The notes: generated by a model not told the origin, from the sequence alone. A stretch of DNA of 64,000 bases from Verrucomicrobiota bacterium (GCA_023399155.1 JAEWQP010000010.1:124001-188000), one strand, 5' to 3'; positions 32,522 to 41,772 are shown, counted from the stretch's first letter. Numbers and translations: made by a program.

Positions 32522-33673
32522 TCAGGTTTTTCGGCGCGGGATGTCCTGGTTCGAGATCAACAGGCCGATGCCGGCGAGGGCGGAGGAGCGCTCGCTGAGG
32601 ATTCGCAGGGTGACGAGCATCGGCATGGCCAGAAGGGCGCCGCCAATGCCCCACAGCCAGCCCCAGAAGATCAACCAGAGGAAGACCACCACCGGATCGA
32701 GGGCGAAGCTCCGCCCCAGGATGGCCGGAGTGATGAGCAGGCCCTCGAGATTTGTCAGGATGAGGTAGGACAGCGGCACGCCGATCCAGCGCAGGTCGGA
32801 GAACGACACGAACGCCACGATCGCGGTGATGAGGATCCCCGTGAGATCGCCAAGGTAGGGGATGAAATTGAGTATGCCGGCCATCGCGCCCCAGAGGATC
32901 GGATTGGGCATGCCCCAGGCCCACATCGACAGCCCCACGGAGGTGCCCAGGAGCGCGTTCTTGATCGCGATGGTGAAGAGATAACGCGAGAGGTTCTGCT
33001 CGGTCTCGGCCACGATCGATTCGCGCGAGGGCCGTTCGGCGGCCTCGACGAAGAGGGCAAGGGTCTTGTGCAGGAGTCGCGCGCGCGTCGCCAGGAGGAA
33101 GTAGATGAGCACCACCATCACCATCGTAGTCGCGACCGCGTTGACCGTGAACCGGGCCAGCGTCGTCTTCAGGCCGTCGCCCTTCAATTGCACGACGGGC
33201 ACCTTTTCCTCGTTCATTTGCGCGAGCTTCTCGACCTCGGCCGCCGCGCGCTCGACGTCGCGAACCTGACTCTGCAGCGCGCGCAGCCTGTATCCAACCT
33301 CCCGTAACGTGTCGGGCGCGCGTTCCGCCCACTGCATCGCGGGCGCATAGACATTGACCAGCGCCGTGGCGGCGAGCGCGACGATGCCGATCACCGCCAC
33401 GCCGGCTCCCAGCGGTTCGGGGATATGCCAGCGATGGAGCAGCCGGACGATCGGGCGCAGGACGAGAGCCACCGTGATGGCGAGTGCCACGGGCAGAAGC
33501 ACCTCACGCCCGAAGTGCAGGGCCGCCACGAACGCGATCAGGAAGAGTCCATTGAGCGCGGTCGAACGAGTGAACGGCCGGCCCTTCCGCTTCTGCAGCT
33601 GGCCGAACCAGTAGCGTGCTTTCTCTTCCTTCGCGGTCGGAGTGGGGGTGGGAGGGGTGTTTGGGTCGCCCAT
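32522..33673 (-). CDS. AI-2E family (PerM-like) permease
   Basis: This 383-residue inner-membrane protein has about eight hydrophobic helices, matching the AI-2E transporter/PerM family. Two helices lie near residues 37-85, and a long periplasmic or cytoplasmic coiled-coil segment follows (about 105-165), typical of the family. A core of helices follows with FTIAIKNALLGTSVGLSMWAWGMPNPILWG and the family motif FIPYLGDLTGIL. Members export small molecules or act as ion antiporters; the substrate here is unknown. It is divergent from the sigma-54 activator gene, with two TGCAA dyads in the gap 102-143 bases before its start. Confidence 0.85.
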   Translation of the reverse strand: MGDPNTPPTPTPTAKEEKARYWFGQLQKRKGRPFTRSTALNGLFLIAFVAALHFGREVLLPVALAITVALVLRPIVRLLHRWHIPEPLGAGVAVIGIVALAATALVNVYAPAMQWAERAPDTLREVGYRLRALQSQVRDVERAAAEVEKLAQMNEEKVPVVQLKGDGLKTTLARFTVNAVATTMVMVVLIYFLLATRARLLHKTLALFVEAAERPSRESIVAETEQNLSRYLFTIAIKNALLGTSVGLSMWAWGMPNPILWGAMAGILNFIPYLGDLTGILITAIVAFVSFSDLRWIGVPLSYLILTNLEGLLITPAILGRSFALDPVVVFLWLIFWGWLWGIGGALLAMPMLVTLRILSERSSALAGIGLLISNQDIPRRKT

Positions 33674-33774
33674 GGGCGACCCGCGAAGCAGGTCATGTGC
33701 GGACTGGTGCTCTCACCTGAGGCGTTGCAGGGGCAATTCCTCGCCTTCGGCCTCCGAGGTACCCTCCATGGATA

Positions 33775-33816
33775 TGCAAATTGCACGGACGCCGCGGGGC
33801 GCTCGTGCAAAACGCG
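33775..33816 (-). promoter_or_regulatory. Two TGCAA-type dyads in the AI-2E/activator gap
   Basis: TGCAAATTGCA (33775-33785) is a perfect dyad, TGCAA-A-TTGCA. TGCAAAACGCG (33806-33816) is a half-site plus a degenerate partner. They are 31 bases apart (about three helical turns), in the gap shared with the NtrC-type activator gene. The remainder of 33674-34145 shows no gene and no well-matched sigma-54 site. Confidence 0.5.
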
Positions 33817-34145
33817 TCCAGAAAACCGGGCGTTTTTGCGCGGGTTCAGCCGCCCGCGAAAAACTTGCGAAATCCGGAGCCGGGTGCCGAAGCATTGCAA
33901 TTAGCCCGAAACCGGGCCAGTCTGCGGCTCACGTGACTCGGAATCCCGGCGTTTCGGTGCTGCTTCCCCTCGGTAGCGGCGGGTGAACGGGTTTCGTGGG
34001 ACCTTCAGCCGTTGGTCGCAGTCGCGCCGCGCTTTGGTCGCAGGTTCCTCGAGCTGCCTGTCGTGAGACGTCTCGCTCGCGCGGGCGGCATGAGAATCGC
34101 GGAAAGAGTTGGGCCCGCCTGTGACATTCCAGCCATGGGAACTGC

Positions 34146-35480
34146 ATGAACATCCTTATTGTTGACGACCAGCAATCCGTCCTGAAGACGACCTCCTACG
34201 CCCTGCGCACCATGGGGCATCAACCGTTCACAGCCGAAAATTCCCGGCAGACGTGGCGGGTGCTCGACGAAGAGCCAATCGACGCGATGTTTCTCGACGT
34301 CATGTTGGGTCGGGAACAAGGCCTCGACCTCCTGAGCGAGATCAAATCCCGCGAGCCGGAGGTGTCGGTCATCGTCTTCACGGCCCAGGCCTCGATCGAG
34401 TCGGCCGTCGAAGCCATGCGCCGCGGGGCCTACGACTATATCCAGAAGCCGTTCGTGCCGGAGGACATCAAGCAGAAGCTGGCGCGCCTCGCGCAGGAGC
34501 GGCAGTCGCGGACGCGCATCCGCAACCTCGAAGGCCAGGTGGCCGAAGCGCAGCCGGCGCTGATGCTTGAATCCAACGAGCCGGCGGTCGCGCGTGCCTT
34601 CGACACGGCGTTTCGCGCCGCCTCCTCGGAGGCCTCGATCCTGATCCTCGGACCCAGCGGCACAGGCAAGACCGTCCTCGCCCGCGCGGTCCACGAGCGC
34701 AGCCAGCGCGCGGGCGAACCCTTCATCACGATCAACTGCCCGAGCCTCTCGCGTGAACTGCTCGAGAGCGAGCTGTTTGGCCACATGCGCGGATCCTTCA
34801 CCGGTGCGGTGAAGGACACCTGGGGCAAGGTCTCGGCCGCCGAGGGCGGCACGCTGTTTCTCGACGAGATCGGCGAGGTGCCGCTCGAGATCCAGCCAAA
34901 GCTCCTGCGGCTCCTGCAGGATCGCGAGTATGAGCGGCTGGGCGAGACGCGCACGCGGCGCGCCAACGTCCGCGTGATCGCGGCCACCAACCGCGACCTT
35001 GCAAAAGAGGTCGCGGAATCGCGCTTCCGCGAGGACCTCTATTATCGCCTCAAGGTGATCACCGTCACCATGCCGGCGCTCGTCGACCGCCCGGGCGACC
35101 TCCGCCCGCTGGCGGAAAACTACCTGAAGTTCTTCGCCGCCTCCAAGGGCCAGCCCTCGCTCAGGCTTTCAGCCGATGCCATGGAGGCGATCAGCAAGTA
35201 TCCGTGGCCCGGCAACCTGCGCGAACTGCGCAACGTGATCGAACGCGCGGTCATCCTCACGGCCGACGACGCGATCACGCCCAAGGACTTCCCCGACGAG
35301 TTTCATCGCGAGGAGGAGACTGCGATCCGTCCCGGCCATTTCGTCACGATCGACCAGCTCGAGGAGGAACACATCCGCCGCATCGTCGCCAAGGCCGAAA
35401 GCCTGGAACGTGCAGCGTCGATCCTCGGCATCGACACGGCCACGCTCTACCGCAAGCGCAAGCGCATGGGGTTGGATTAG
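34146..35480 (+). CDS. NtrC-family sigma-54 activator
   Basis: This 444-residue response regulator activates sigma-54 RNA polymerase. The receiver has acceptor Asp51 (AMFLDVMLG). The AAA+ domain has Walker A GPSGTGKT (169-176), the sigma-54-contacting loop GSFTGA (216-221), Walker B GGTLFLDEIGE and the Arg-rich sensor region. The C-terminal FIS-type helix-turn-helix (LERAASILGIDTATLYRKRKRMGL) binds dyad sites. The loop reads GSFTGA instead of GAFTGA, a variant known in active relatives. No kinase gene is adjacent, so it is an orphan. It is the only enhancer-binding protein in the window and the natural candidate to read the TGCAA dyads upstream of the sigma-54 sites. Confidence 0.93.
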   Translation: MNILIVDDQQSVLKTTSYALRTMGHQPFTAENSRQTWRVLDEEPIDAMFLDVMLGREQGLDLLSEIKSREPEVSVIVFTAQASIESAVEAMRRGAYDYIQKPFVPEDIKQKLARLAQERQSRTRIRNLEGQVAEAQPALMLESNEPAVARAFDTAFRAASSEASILILGPSGTGKTVLARAVHERSQRAGEPFITINCPSLSRELLESELFGHMRGSFTGAVKDTWGKVSAAEGGTLFLDEIGEVPLEIQPKLLRLLQDREYERLGETRTRRANVRVIAATNRDLAKEVAESRFREDLYYRLKVITVTMPALVDRPGDLRPLAENYLKFFAASKGQPSLRLSADAMEAISKYPWPGNLRELRNVIERAVILTADDAITPKDFPDEFHREEETAIRPGHFVTIDQLEEEHIRRIVAKAESLERAASILGIDTATLYRKRKRMGLD

Positions 35481-35866
35481 CCGACTGCGTCAAGCGCCAA
35501 GGCGCGGTGCTGCCGGCGCACGGAGCCAGCATGGGCCTTCCCCCTGAGCGGGCTCATGCAACGGCGTTGCGCTCACCGAGCCTGGAGATGTCGACCCACG
35601 GGTGGAACCGGCCTTCCGTCTTCGGGCGCACTCTTAACCCACTCCCTGACTCCGACTGAGGCGTGTGGCTTTGTGCACCTCCGCGCAATACCGCGTCACG
35701 CATGAGGTGGGCACCGCGGATCGGTGCAGGCAGGGGCAGGGCCGGTGGCGCCCTGTGCCGTGGCGGGCGATCCGCCGGAAGTGGGTCCGGTGATCGTGCG
35801 TTCTGCCGTGTGATTCTGGAGGGTCGGCGGACCGCGCCGCTCGTCGCGCGGGGTGTGGCACGAATC
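35481..35866. other. Gap after the activator gene, hairpins only
   Basis: No gene is supported in these 386 bases. A compact hairpin GCAAC-GGC-GTTGC lies at 35558-35570, extended by TGAGCG/CGCTCA. A second, CAGGGC/GCCCTG, lies near 35735-35755. The first could end the activator transcript but has no T-run. Confidence 0.4.
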
Positions 35867-37210
35867 ATGGGATTTCCTTCACAGAACCGGATGAGGATCT
35901 GCATTTTCACCAACACGTTTCTCCCGCACGTCGGTGGTGTGGCGCGGTCGGTGCGCACGTTCCTGGAGGACTTTCGACGCGCCGGCCACCGGGTGCTCGT
36001 GATCGCCCCGGAATTTCCCGAAGGCCCGGCGCCGCGCGCGATTGAGCGTTCCGTCCAGCGCGTGCCGGCGTGGCAGAAATTCAACGGAAGCGATTTCTCC
36101 GTGAGTCTGCCGCTCGGGCCGATGTTGAGCCAGCGCGTGGCGGAGTTTCGCCCTGACATCATCCATGCCCAGCATCCATTTCTCCTCGGGGATTCGGCAC
36201 TGCGGCTGGGCGCGCTCCAGGGCGTCCCCGTGGTCTTCACGCATCACACGCTCTACGAGCAGTACACCCACTACGTGCCGTTCGCCTCGGCGCCGCTGCA
36301 GGCGTTTGTGAGCGAACTCGCGACGCGTTTTGCGAACTGCTGCCAGGGCGTGATCGCCCCGAGCGACAGCCTCGCCACACTGATGAGCGAACGCGGTGTG
36401 ACGGCGCCGGTGCGCGTGATCCCGACCGGCATCGATACGCGCGCGTTCGCCGCGGCTGACCGCGAATCATGGCGGCGCAAACTCGGGCTGCCCGACGACG
36501 CGGTGCTGGTCGGCCATGTCGGCCGGCTGGCGGTGGAGAAGAACCTTCCCTTCCTCGGCGAGGCGCTGTCGCGCTGCCTTGCGCGGGAGCGGCGCGCGCG
36601 CGCGCTCATCGTCGGCGACGGTCCGGCACGGGCGGATCTCGAGGGCGTCTTTCGCGCGCGCGGCCAGCTCGAGCGGGTGCATTTCGCCGGTCAACTCACG
36701 GGACGCCCCCTGCGGGAGGCCTATGCGGCGATGGATCTGTTTGCGTTCAGCTCGCAGAGCGAAACCCAGGGCATGGTGCTGGTCGAGGCCATGGCCGCGG
36801 GGTCCGCGGTCATCGCGCTCGATGCGAGCGGCGCCCGTGATGTGGTGCGCGACCGAGTCAACGGAAGGCTGCTGGCGGGCACGGCGACCGAGGAATCGAT
36901 GGCCCGCGCGCTTGCGCGTGCCGTGCGGGATCCGGCCCTGCGCGAGACCTGGAGTCGCGCCGCGCGCACGACGGCGGAAGACTTCGACCGGAGGCTGAGC
37001 GCGCGCAAGGCGCTCGCCTTCTACCGCGAGTTGATCGCGGAAAACCGCGTGCGCTCGCGCAGCGATATCGACGCCACCGAGGAGTGGTGGAAACAGGTGT
37101 GGGATCGCGTCGCCATCGAGGGACGGCTGATCTCGGACAAGATGGCAGCCGCCACCCACGCCATAACCGCGGTCGCGACCGGCACCGAATCAGCGACCAC
37201 CCCGGGCTGA
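35867..37210 (+). CDS. GT4-family glycosyltransferase
   Basis: This 447-residue GT-B enzyme resembles diacylglycerol/phosphatidylinositol sugar transferases. MRICIFTNTFLPHVGGVARSV is the typical N-terminal donor of this family. IHAQHPFLLGDSALRLG, THHTLYEQYTHYVP and VIPTGIDTRAF follow. The donor-binding EX7E motif appears in SQSETQGMVLVEAMAAG (around 300). The C-terminal 50 residues are a helical tail. The ATG at 35867 or 35891 both lack a strong ribosome site; the longer upstream frame is shadow. It lies 13 bases before an AlkP/EEP fusion gene, so the two are one operon; together with the VTT protein this suggests membrane glycolipid work. Confidence 0.87.
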   Translation: MGFPSQNRMRICIFTNTFLPHVGGVARSVRTFLEDFRRAGHRVLVIAPEFPEGPAPRAIERSVQRVPAWQKFNGSDFSVSLPLGPMLSQRVAEFRPDIIHAQHPFLLGDSALRLGALQGVPVVFTHHTLYEQYTHYVPFASAPLQAFVSELATRFANCCQGVIAPSDSLATLMSERGVTAPVRVIPTGIDTRAFAAADRESWRRKLGLPDDAVLVGHVGRLAVEKNLPFLGEALSRCLARERRARALIVGDGPARADLEGVFRARGQLERVHFAGQLTGRPLREAYAAMDLFAFSSQSETQGMVLVEAMAAGSAVIALDASGARDVVRDRVNGRLLAGTATEESMARALARAVRDPALRETWSRAARTTAEDFDRRLSARKALAFYRELIAENRVRSRSDIDATEEWWKQVWDRVAIEGRLISDKMAAATHAITAVATGTESATTPG

Positions 37211-37223
37211 GCCGGCCAAGCGC

Positions 37224-39617
37224 ATGCTCGTCTACCTGCAGAGTCGCTGGCTCCGCTGGCGCCGGCGTTTCAGTCGTGCGGAGTGGTGCGCGCGGCACTT
37301 CGGCTTCGCCCTTTCACAGGATCCGCCCCACGCGCGCGGCATCCTGCTGATCCAGATCGACGGGCTCGCCCGCCGGCAGCTCGAGCGCGCGATCAAGACG
37401 GGCCGCATGCCCTTCCTGCGTGCCCTGCTTCGCCGGCACGGGCACGAGTTGCACACGCACTACTCCGGGATGCCCTCGAGTACGCCCGCCGTGCAGGCGG
37501 AGCTGCACTACGGCGTCCCGAACGCCGTGCCGTCCTTCAGCTTCCTTGACCGGGAGAGCGGCACGATGGGCGTGATGATGTACCCCACCGTTGCGAAGCG
37601 CATCGAGGCTGCGCTGGCCCAGCAGGGCGAGGGACTGCTGCGCGGCGGAAGTTCCTGGTCCAATATCTACACCGGCGGGGCGGCCCCGGAGGAAAGTCAT
37701 TTCTGCGCGGCGAGCATCGGCCTGGGCGATGCCTGGCGCTCGCTGCGCCTGCGCCTCGTCTTCCTCGTGCTTCTGATGCACCTGGACATCGCGTTCCGCC
37801 TGATCGGGTTGCTGGTCGCGGAACTCGCGATCGGCCTCTGGGATGCGCTGCACGGGGTGTTCAGCCAGGGCCGGCGGGTGCGCAAGGAACTGGCGTTTCT
37901 TGTGGCGCGCGTGGCCGTGTGCGTGGGATTGCGGGAACTGGTCACCGTCGGCGCCTCGATCGACCTCGCCCGCGGATTGCCCATCGTCCATGTCAACTTT
38001 CTTGGATACGACGAACAATCGCATCGGCGCGGGCCGGACTCCGCCTTCGCCCACTGGGCCCTGCGGGGAATCGACCGCAGCATCCGCATCCTCTACCGCG
38101 CTGCGCGGCGTTCGGAGCGGCGCGATTATGAGGTGTGGGTGTTCAGCGACCACGGTCAGGTGGGCTGCCAGCAGGCGGATAATCATGTCGAAGGCGGGCT
38201 CGAGGAACTCGTGCGGCGCCACTGGCCGTCCGCCGGTGAACGCAGCCGCAACGGTCGGCGTCCACAGCTGAGGCCGTCGCCCGGGCACTGGTTTGGAGGT
38301 TCAGGCGGCGTGAGGCGGGAGGCCCACCACGCGCGCGATGCCGAACTCTCGGCCTTCGAGAAGGAGGAGTTCGCGGTGGCGGCCATGGGCCCGGTCGGGC
38401 ACATCTATTTCGGACGCGACATCGGCGCGGATCAGGCGCGGCGGCTGGCTGCGGCGCTGGTGCGCGACGGTGTGCCGGGTGTGCTCTGGCGCGACGGACC
38501 GGACGAAGCGGTGTGGCTCGAGGTGGGCGGCGAGCATCGCCTGCCGCGGGACGCGTCGTTGTTCGACGTCGATGCTGCTTTGCAGCCCGAGCTGGCGCGC
38601 GACCTGACCGCGCTGTGTCACGATCCGCGCGCTGGCGATCTTGTCGTGCTCGGCTGGGCTCCCGGCCGAGTGCCGTGGTCGTTTGCTCTGGAGAACGGTT
38701 CGCATGCCGGACCGGCGCGCGACGAGGTGCTGGGGTTCGCCCTCCTTCCGGTGGGCACGTGGTTGCCGGAGGGCGTGGGCGACCACCTCCGGCCCGGGAC
38801 CTTGCGACGTGCCGTCCTCCACGGGCTGGGCCGCGACCGTGTCGAGGAACGCGCCGCGCCGCCGCCACGACGGCGGCGCCCGACGCGGCCTGCGCCGCTG
38901 CGGGTCATGACCTACAACGTGCACGGCTGCCTCGGTGCGGACGGACGGGTGTCGCCCTTGCGCGTGGCGAGGATCCTCGACCGGTACGATGCGGACATCA
39001 TCGCGCTGCAGGAGATCGACGTGGGCCGCCCGCGCTCGCGCGGCGAGGATCAACTCGGCGAGATCGCCCGCGAACTCGGGATGCAGGCCGTGTTCTGCTC
39101 CGCCGTGGGGCACGGCGCCGGCCACTACGGGCACGGGCTGCTGGCGCGGGTGCCGGTGCAGATCGAACGTCAGGGCATTCTTCCCGGCGGCGGAGGAAGA
39201 CGTGAGCCTCGCGCCGCGCTGCGCGTCGCCGTGCCATGGCACGGGCGGACGATTCGCGTCGTATCCACGCACCTGGGCCTGGCGCGGGATGAACGGGCCG
39301 CTCAAGTCAACGCACTGCTCTCCGACGGATGGATGGACGAGGCCGATGGCACGCCTGCGATCCTGTGCGGCGATCTCAACCTTCATCCCGGATCACCTGT
39401 GTATCGCAGGCTGGCCGGCCGGCTGCGCGACGTGCAGGCCCATGCCCCCGGGCACGTGGCGCATCGCACCTTCCCCGCGGTGTATCCGGTGCGTTGTCTC
39501 GATTACGTGTTCATCTCCGAGCACTTTGAGGTCGAGGGCGTGTTTGTGCCCCGCGACGCGCTCATCCTCGTCACCTCAGACCACCTTCCGATGGGATGTG
39601 ATCTGGCGTTTGCCTGA
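37224..39617 (+). CDS. Fusion of AlkP-type phosphodiesterase and EEP phosphatase/nuclease domains
   Basis: This 797-residue two-domain protein has an N-terminal half (about 20-540) resembling the alkaline-phosphatase/type I phosphodiesterase superfamily: ILLIQIDGLARRQLERAI with a metal Asp, SGMPSSTPAVQAEL with the probable Thr/Ser nucleophile, and WVFSDHGQVG with metal ligands. Within it, residues about 170-245 hold two hydrophobic stretches that could be membrane helices. The C-terminal half (about 560-797) is an endonuclease/exonuclease/phosphatase fold: MTYNVHG (Asn565), LQEID, VSTHLGL, CGDLNLHP and SDHLPM. Both halves keep catalytic motifs. Such a fusion is unusual. It is co-transcribed with a glycosyltransferase; a phospholipid or lipid-linked substrate is my inference. 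Confidence 0.82.
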   Translation: MLVYLQSRWLRWRRRFSRAEWCARHFGFALSQDPPHARGILLIQIDGLARRQLERAIKTGRMPFLRALLRRHGHELHTHYSGMPSSTPAVQAELHYGVPNAVPSFSFLDRESGTMGVMMYPTVAKRIEAALAQQGEGLLRGGSSWSNIYTGGAAPEESHFCAASIGLGDAWRSLRLRLVFLVLLMHLDIAFRLIGLLVAELAIGLWDALHGVFSQGRRVRKELAFLVARVAVCVGLRELVTVGASIDLARGLPIVHVNFLGYDEQSHRRGPDSAFAHWALRGIDRSIRILYRAARRSERRDYEVWVFSDHGQVGCQQADNHVEGGLEELVRRHWPSAGERSRNGRRPQLRPSPGHWFGGSGGVRREAHHARDAELSAFEKEEFAVAAMGPVGHIYFGRDIGADQARRLAAALVRDGVPGVLWRDGPDEAVWLEVGGEHRLPRDASLFDVDAALQPELARDLTALCHDPRAGDLVVLGWAPGRVPWSFALENGSHAGPARDEVLGFALLPVGTWLPEGVGDHLRPGTLRRAVLHGLGRDRVEERAAPPPRRRRPTRPAPLRVMTYNVHGCLGADGRVSPLRVARILDRYDADIIALQEIDVGRPRSRGEDQLGEIARELGMQAVFCSAVGHGAGHYGHGLLARVPVQIERQGILPGGGGRREPRAALRVAVPWHGRTIRVVSTHLGLARDERAAQVNALLSDGWMDEADGTPAILCGDLNLHPGSPVYRRLAGRLRDVQAHAPGHVAHRTFPAVYPVRCLDYVFISEHFEVEGVFVPRDALILVTSDHLPMGCDLAFA

Positions 39618-40284
39618 GTGCGATCACGGCTTCCTCGCCGTGGCCCTTCGGCGGTTTTCGAAAATGCCTGGCCAGGCGTCGCGTGAGCAGGGCGATCAAG
39701 GTCGCGTAGACGCCGATCGTCACCAGGAGCGTCCAGGAAAACTCCACCGTCGCCCGGCCGATGCCCAGCCCGATGAATGCGGTGGCCACGTGCGTGGGGA
39801 GCGCGGTGGCGACGTAGACGCGAAGCGAGATCGCTGTCAGCGGAGGAACCGCGTTCTTGAGCGCGTAGGAAACGCCCGGAAGCAGCGCGATCCAGAAGCC
39901 GAAGGCCCAGGCCGCGCCGGCGGGAACATGCGGGAGGTGCCAGCCGAACGTCGCGAGCATGCGCCGCAGGGGGGCCTCGAGCGCCCGGGCGAGCAGGTAG
40001 GTGGCAATGAGGTGGGCGAGGGTGGTCACCGCCACGGCGGCTGTCCCCAACAGCAGTCCGAACCGCGCCCCCGTCGCAATGTGCAACACGCTGATGGGAA
40101 AGCCGAAGATCGGGAGGACCGTGAGGGCGGCCAGCAGCGTGCCGACGGAAAGCGATTCGACCCAGCGGTCCCACGTGCCGTCGGGCAGTGAATACACCAG
40201 CCAGCCAGCCCCGGTGGCGACCAGGATGACGGTGGCTGCCAGAATAAGGCGCGCCGTCCGCGTTCTCCGTTTTGTGCGCTGCAT
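39571..40284 (-). CDS. VTT (TVP38/TMEM64, DedA-like) membrane protein
   Basis: This 237-residue inner-membrane protein has about six hydrophobic segments. VLPIFGFPISVLHIATGARFG and the later GFWIALLPGVSYALKNAVPPL match the two reentrant loops of the VTT/SNARE-associated domain, found in lipid scramblase-like and DedA proteins. The start ATG at 40284 opens after a basic run (MQRTKRRTRTAR). The gene converges on the AlkP/EEP fusion and overlaps it by 47 bases. Proteins of this family are often neighbours of EEP-domain proteins and glycosyltransferases, which fits a lipid-handling role. Confidence 0.85.
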   Translation of the reverse strand: MQRTKRRTRTARLILAATVILVATGAGWLVYSLPDGTWDRWVESLSVGTLLAALTVLPIFGFPISVLHIATGARFGLLLGTAAVAVTTLAHLIATYLLARALEAPLRRMLATFGWHLPHVPAGAAWAFGFWIALLPGVSYALKNAVPPLTAISLRVYVATALPTHVATAFIGLGIGRATVEFSWTLLVTIGVYATLIALLTRRLARHFRKPPKGHGEEAVIALRQTPDHIPSEGGLR

Positions 40285-40332
40285 GCCCCGGACGGGCGCA
40301 GGTTGCCTGCCACAATGCCCCTGCGCATCGAC

Positions 40333-40348
40333 TGCATTGCGCAATGCA
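40333..40348. promoter_or_regulatory. 16-bp perfect palindrome
   Basis: TGCATTGCGCAATGCA is a perfect palindrome between the divergent VTT gene (49 bases away) and the receiver-kinase gene. It is built from TGCA ends like the dyads elsewhere but with a wider core, so it may be a related or a separate operator. Confidence 0.5.
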
Positions 40349-40460
40349 CGCACCGACGTGTGAATTCTGGGCGGCGTGCCACACGATTTGGGTCGCGGAG
40401 CGAGGCCCGATGGGTTGAAACTACCCGTCCGCCCCTTGCTTCGCCGGCGCGCGCAAACGG

Positions 40461-41585
40461 GTGTTTTCCCTTCCTGTGAACCACACCTCCTCCGAGCACG
40501 GCAGCGTCGTCCTGGTCGTCGACGACCTCCCGCGCAATTTGCAGATCCTCTCCGGCATTCTTGGTTCAAATGGCTTCAAGGTGAAGGTCGCCGGCAGCGG
40601 CGAGGCTGCGCTCGAGAGCGTGGTCTCGTGCACGCCCGACCTGATCCTCCTGGACCTCATGATGCCAGGCATGGACGGCATGGAGGTGTGCAGGCGGCTC
40701 AAGGCCAATCCGAACAGCGCGCCCATTCCCGTGGTCTTTCTCACCGCGGCGAGCGAGGCGGATATCGCGGCGGATGCCATCGGGCTGGGTGCGGTGGATT
40801 ACATCACCAAACCATTCAACACCGCCGAACTCCTGGCGCGCGTGCGCACGCATGTCGCGCTCAAGCGCACGCGCGACGAACTGCACAGCATCATCATTCA
40901 GAAGAACGAGCTGATGAGCGCGGTGGCCCACGACCTGAAGAATCCCATCTCGTCGGTGCGCTTCAGTGCCATGCTTCTGCGCGATCAAGGGCTCGTCCTG
41001 CCCGATCCGCGCGCGGAGCTCGTGGAGGACATCATCCGCGCCTGCGATGGCGCCCTCGGCTTCATCCAGGATCGTCTTGAGCGCAGCGCACGCGCCGCTC
41101 GTCTCGAGTACCTGCAGATCGCGCCCGTTGACGTGATCGATGCGGTCAATGTGGTCGTGAACCAGAACCTGCCGGCGGCCACCAAGAAGGGAATCGAGCT
41201 GCAGGTGGATTTTCCGGACCACGCGGCGATCCGCGTCCACGGCGATCACGAGGCCCTCAGCCGCGCGTTAAGCAATCTCGTCTCCAACGCCATCAAGTTT
41301 TCGCCGCCCCAGCGGCGCGTCACCCTCGTGGTGGCGCCCGATGATCCCCCGGGGCATGTCTGCGCCCGGGTGGTCGACCAGGGTCCAGGTCTCACGGACG
41401 AGGACCGCGTGTACTTGTTCACGCCGTACCGACGTCTCAGTGCCCAGCCGACTGCGGGTGAGTCCAGCACGGGGCTCGGCCTGAGCATCGCCCGACAGCT
41501 GGTCGAGAAGATGAACGGCACCATCGGGTGCGATCGGTCGCCCGACGGCGGGGCCTGCTTCTGGATCCGGCTTCGCACGGCCTGA
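40461..41585 (+). CDS. Receiver-histidine kinase protein
   Basis: This 374-residue cytoplasmic protein has an N-terminal receiver (VVLVVDDLPRN, acceptor Asp65 in LILLDLMMPG, DYITKPF) and a C-terminal kinase (SAVAHDLKNPIS, His157; NLVSNAIKFSP; VVDQGPGL; GLGLSIARQLV). The receiver-first order is typical of relay proteins that switch their own kinase. GTG at 40461 or 40476 could start translation; there is no clear ribosome site. No output partner lies next to it. The kinase uses HDLKN rather than the HELRT of the 12-26 kb kinases, so it is not a recent copy of them. Confidence 0.87.
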   Translation: MFSLPVNHTSSEHGSVVLVVDDLPRNLQILSGILGSNGFKVKVAGSGEAALESVVSCTPDLILLDLMMPGMDGMEVCRRLKANPNSAPIPVVFLTAASEADIAADAIGLGAVDYITKPFNTAELLARVRTHVALKRTRDELHSIIIQKNELMSAVAHDLKNPISSVRFSAMLLRDQGLVLPDPRAELVEDIIRACDGALGFIQDRLERSARAARLEYLQIAPVDVIDAVNVVVNQNLPAATKKGIELQVDFPDHAAIRVHGDHEALSRALSNLVSNAIKFSPPQRRVTLVVAPDDPPGHVCARVVDQGPGLTDEDRVYLFTPYRRLSAQPTAGESSTGLGLSIARQLVEKMNGTIGCDRSPDGGACFWIRLRTA

Positions 41586-41634
41586 ACGGCGCCGAACCGC
41601 CGGCACGGCGCCATCCACACTCTGCGGCGCGGCG

Positions 41635-41645
41635 TGCAGTTTGCG
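41635..41645 (+). promoter_or_regulatory. Dyad-like element upstream of the DUF1328 gene
   Basis: TGCAGTTTGCG matches the TGCAANTTGCA-type dyad at 10 of 11 positions of the looser GC-N5-GCA form. It lies 113 bases before the sigma-54 site, a usual activator distance. Confidence 0.35.
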
Positions 41646-41757
41646 GCACCCCGCCGGAATGCCGGGTGCATTTCGCGGGCGGGGTCGCCGGCCAGGCTGT
41701 CAGCAGGTAAGCTGTTACCGCCTGCGGCAGAGGAATTTGATGGATCGAAGGGGGTGC

Positions 41758-41772
41758 TGGCACGCGTCCCGC
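41758..41772 (+). promoter_or_regulatory. Candidate sigma-54 promoter for DUF1328
   Basis: TGGCACGCGTCCCGC (then AT) has a perfect -24 box and GG-N10-GC spacing. The predicted +1 near 41784 gives a leader of about 73 bases to the DUF1328 ATG. Confidence 0.6.

Noticed and set aside
35855..35872. TGGCACGAATCATGG before the GT4 gene as a sigma-54 site
   Set aside because: The -24 box is perfect, but GG, not GC, lies at the -12 position.
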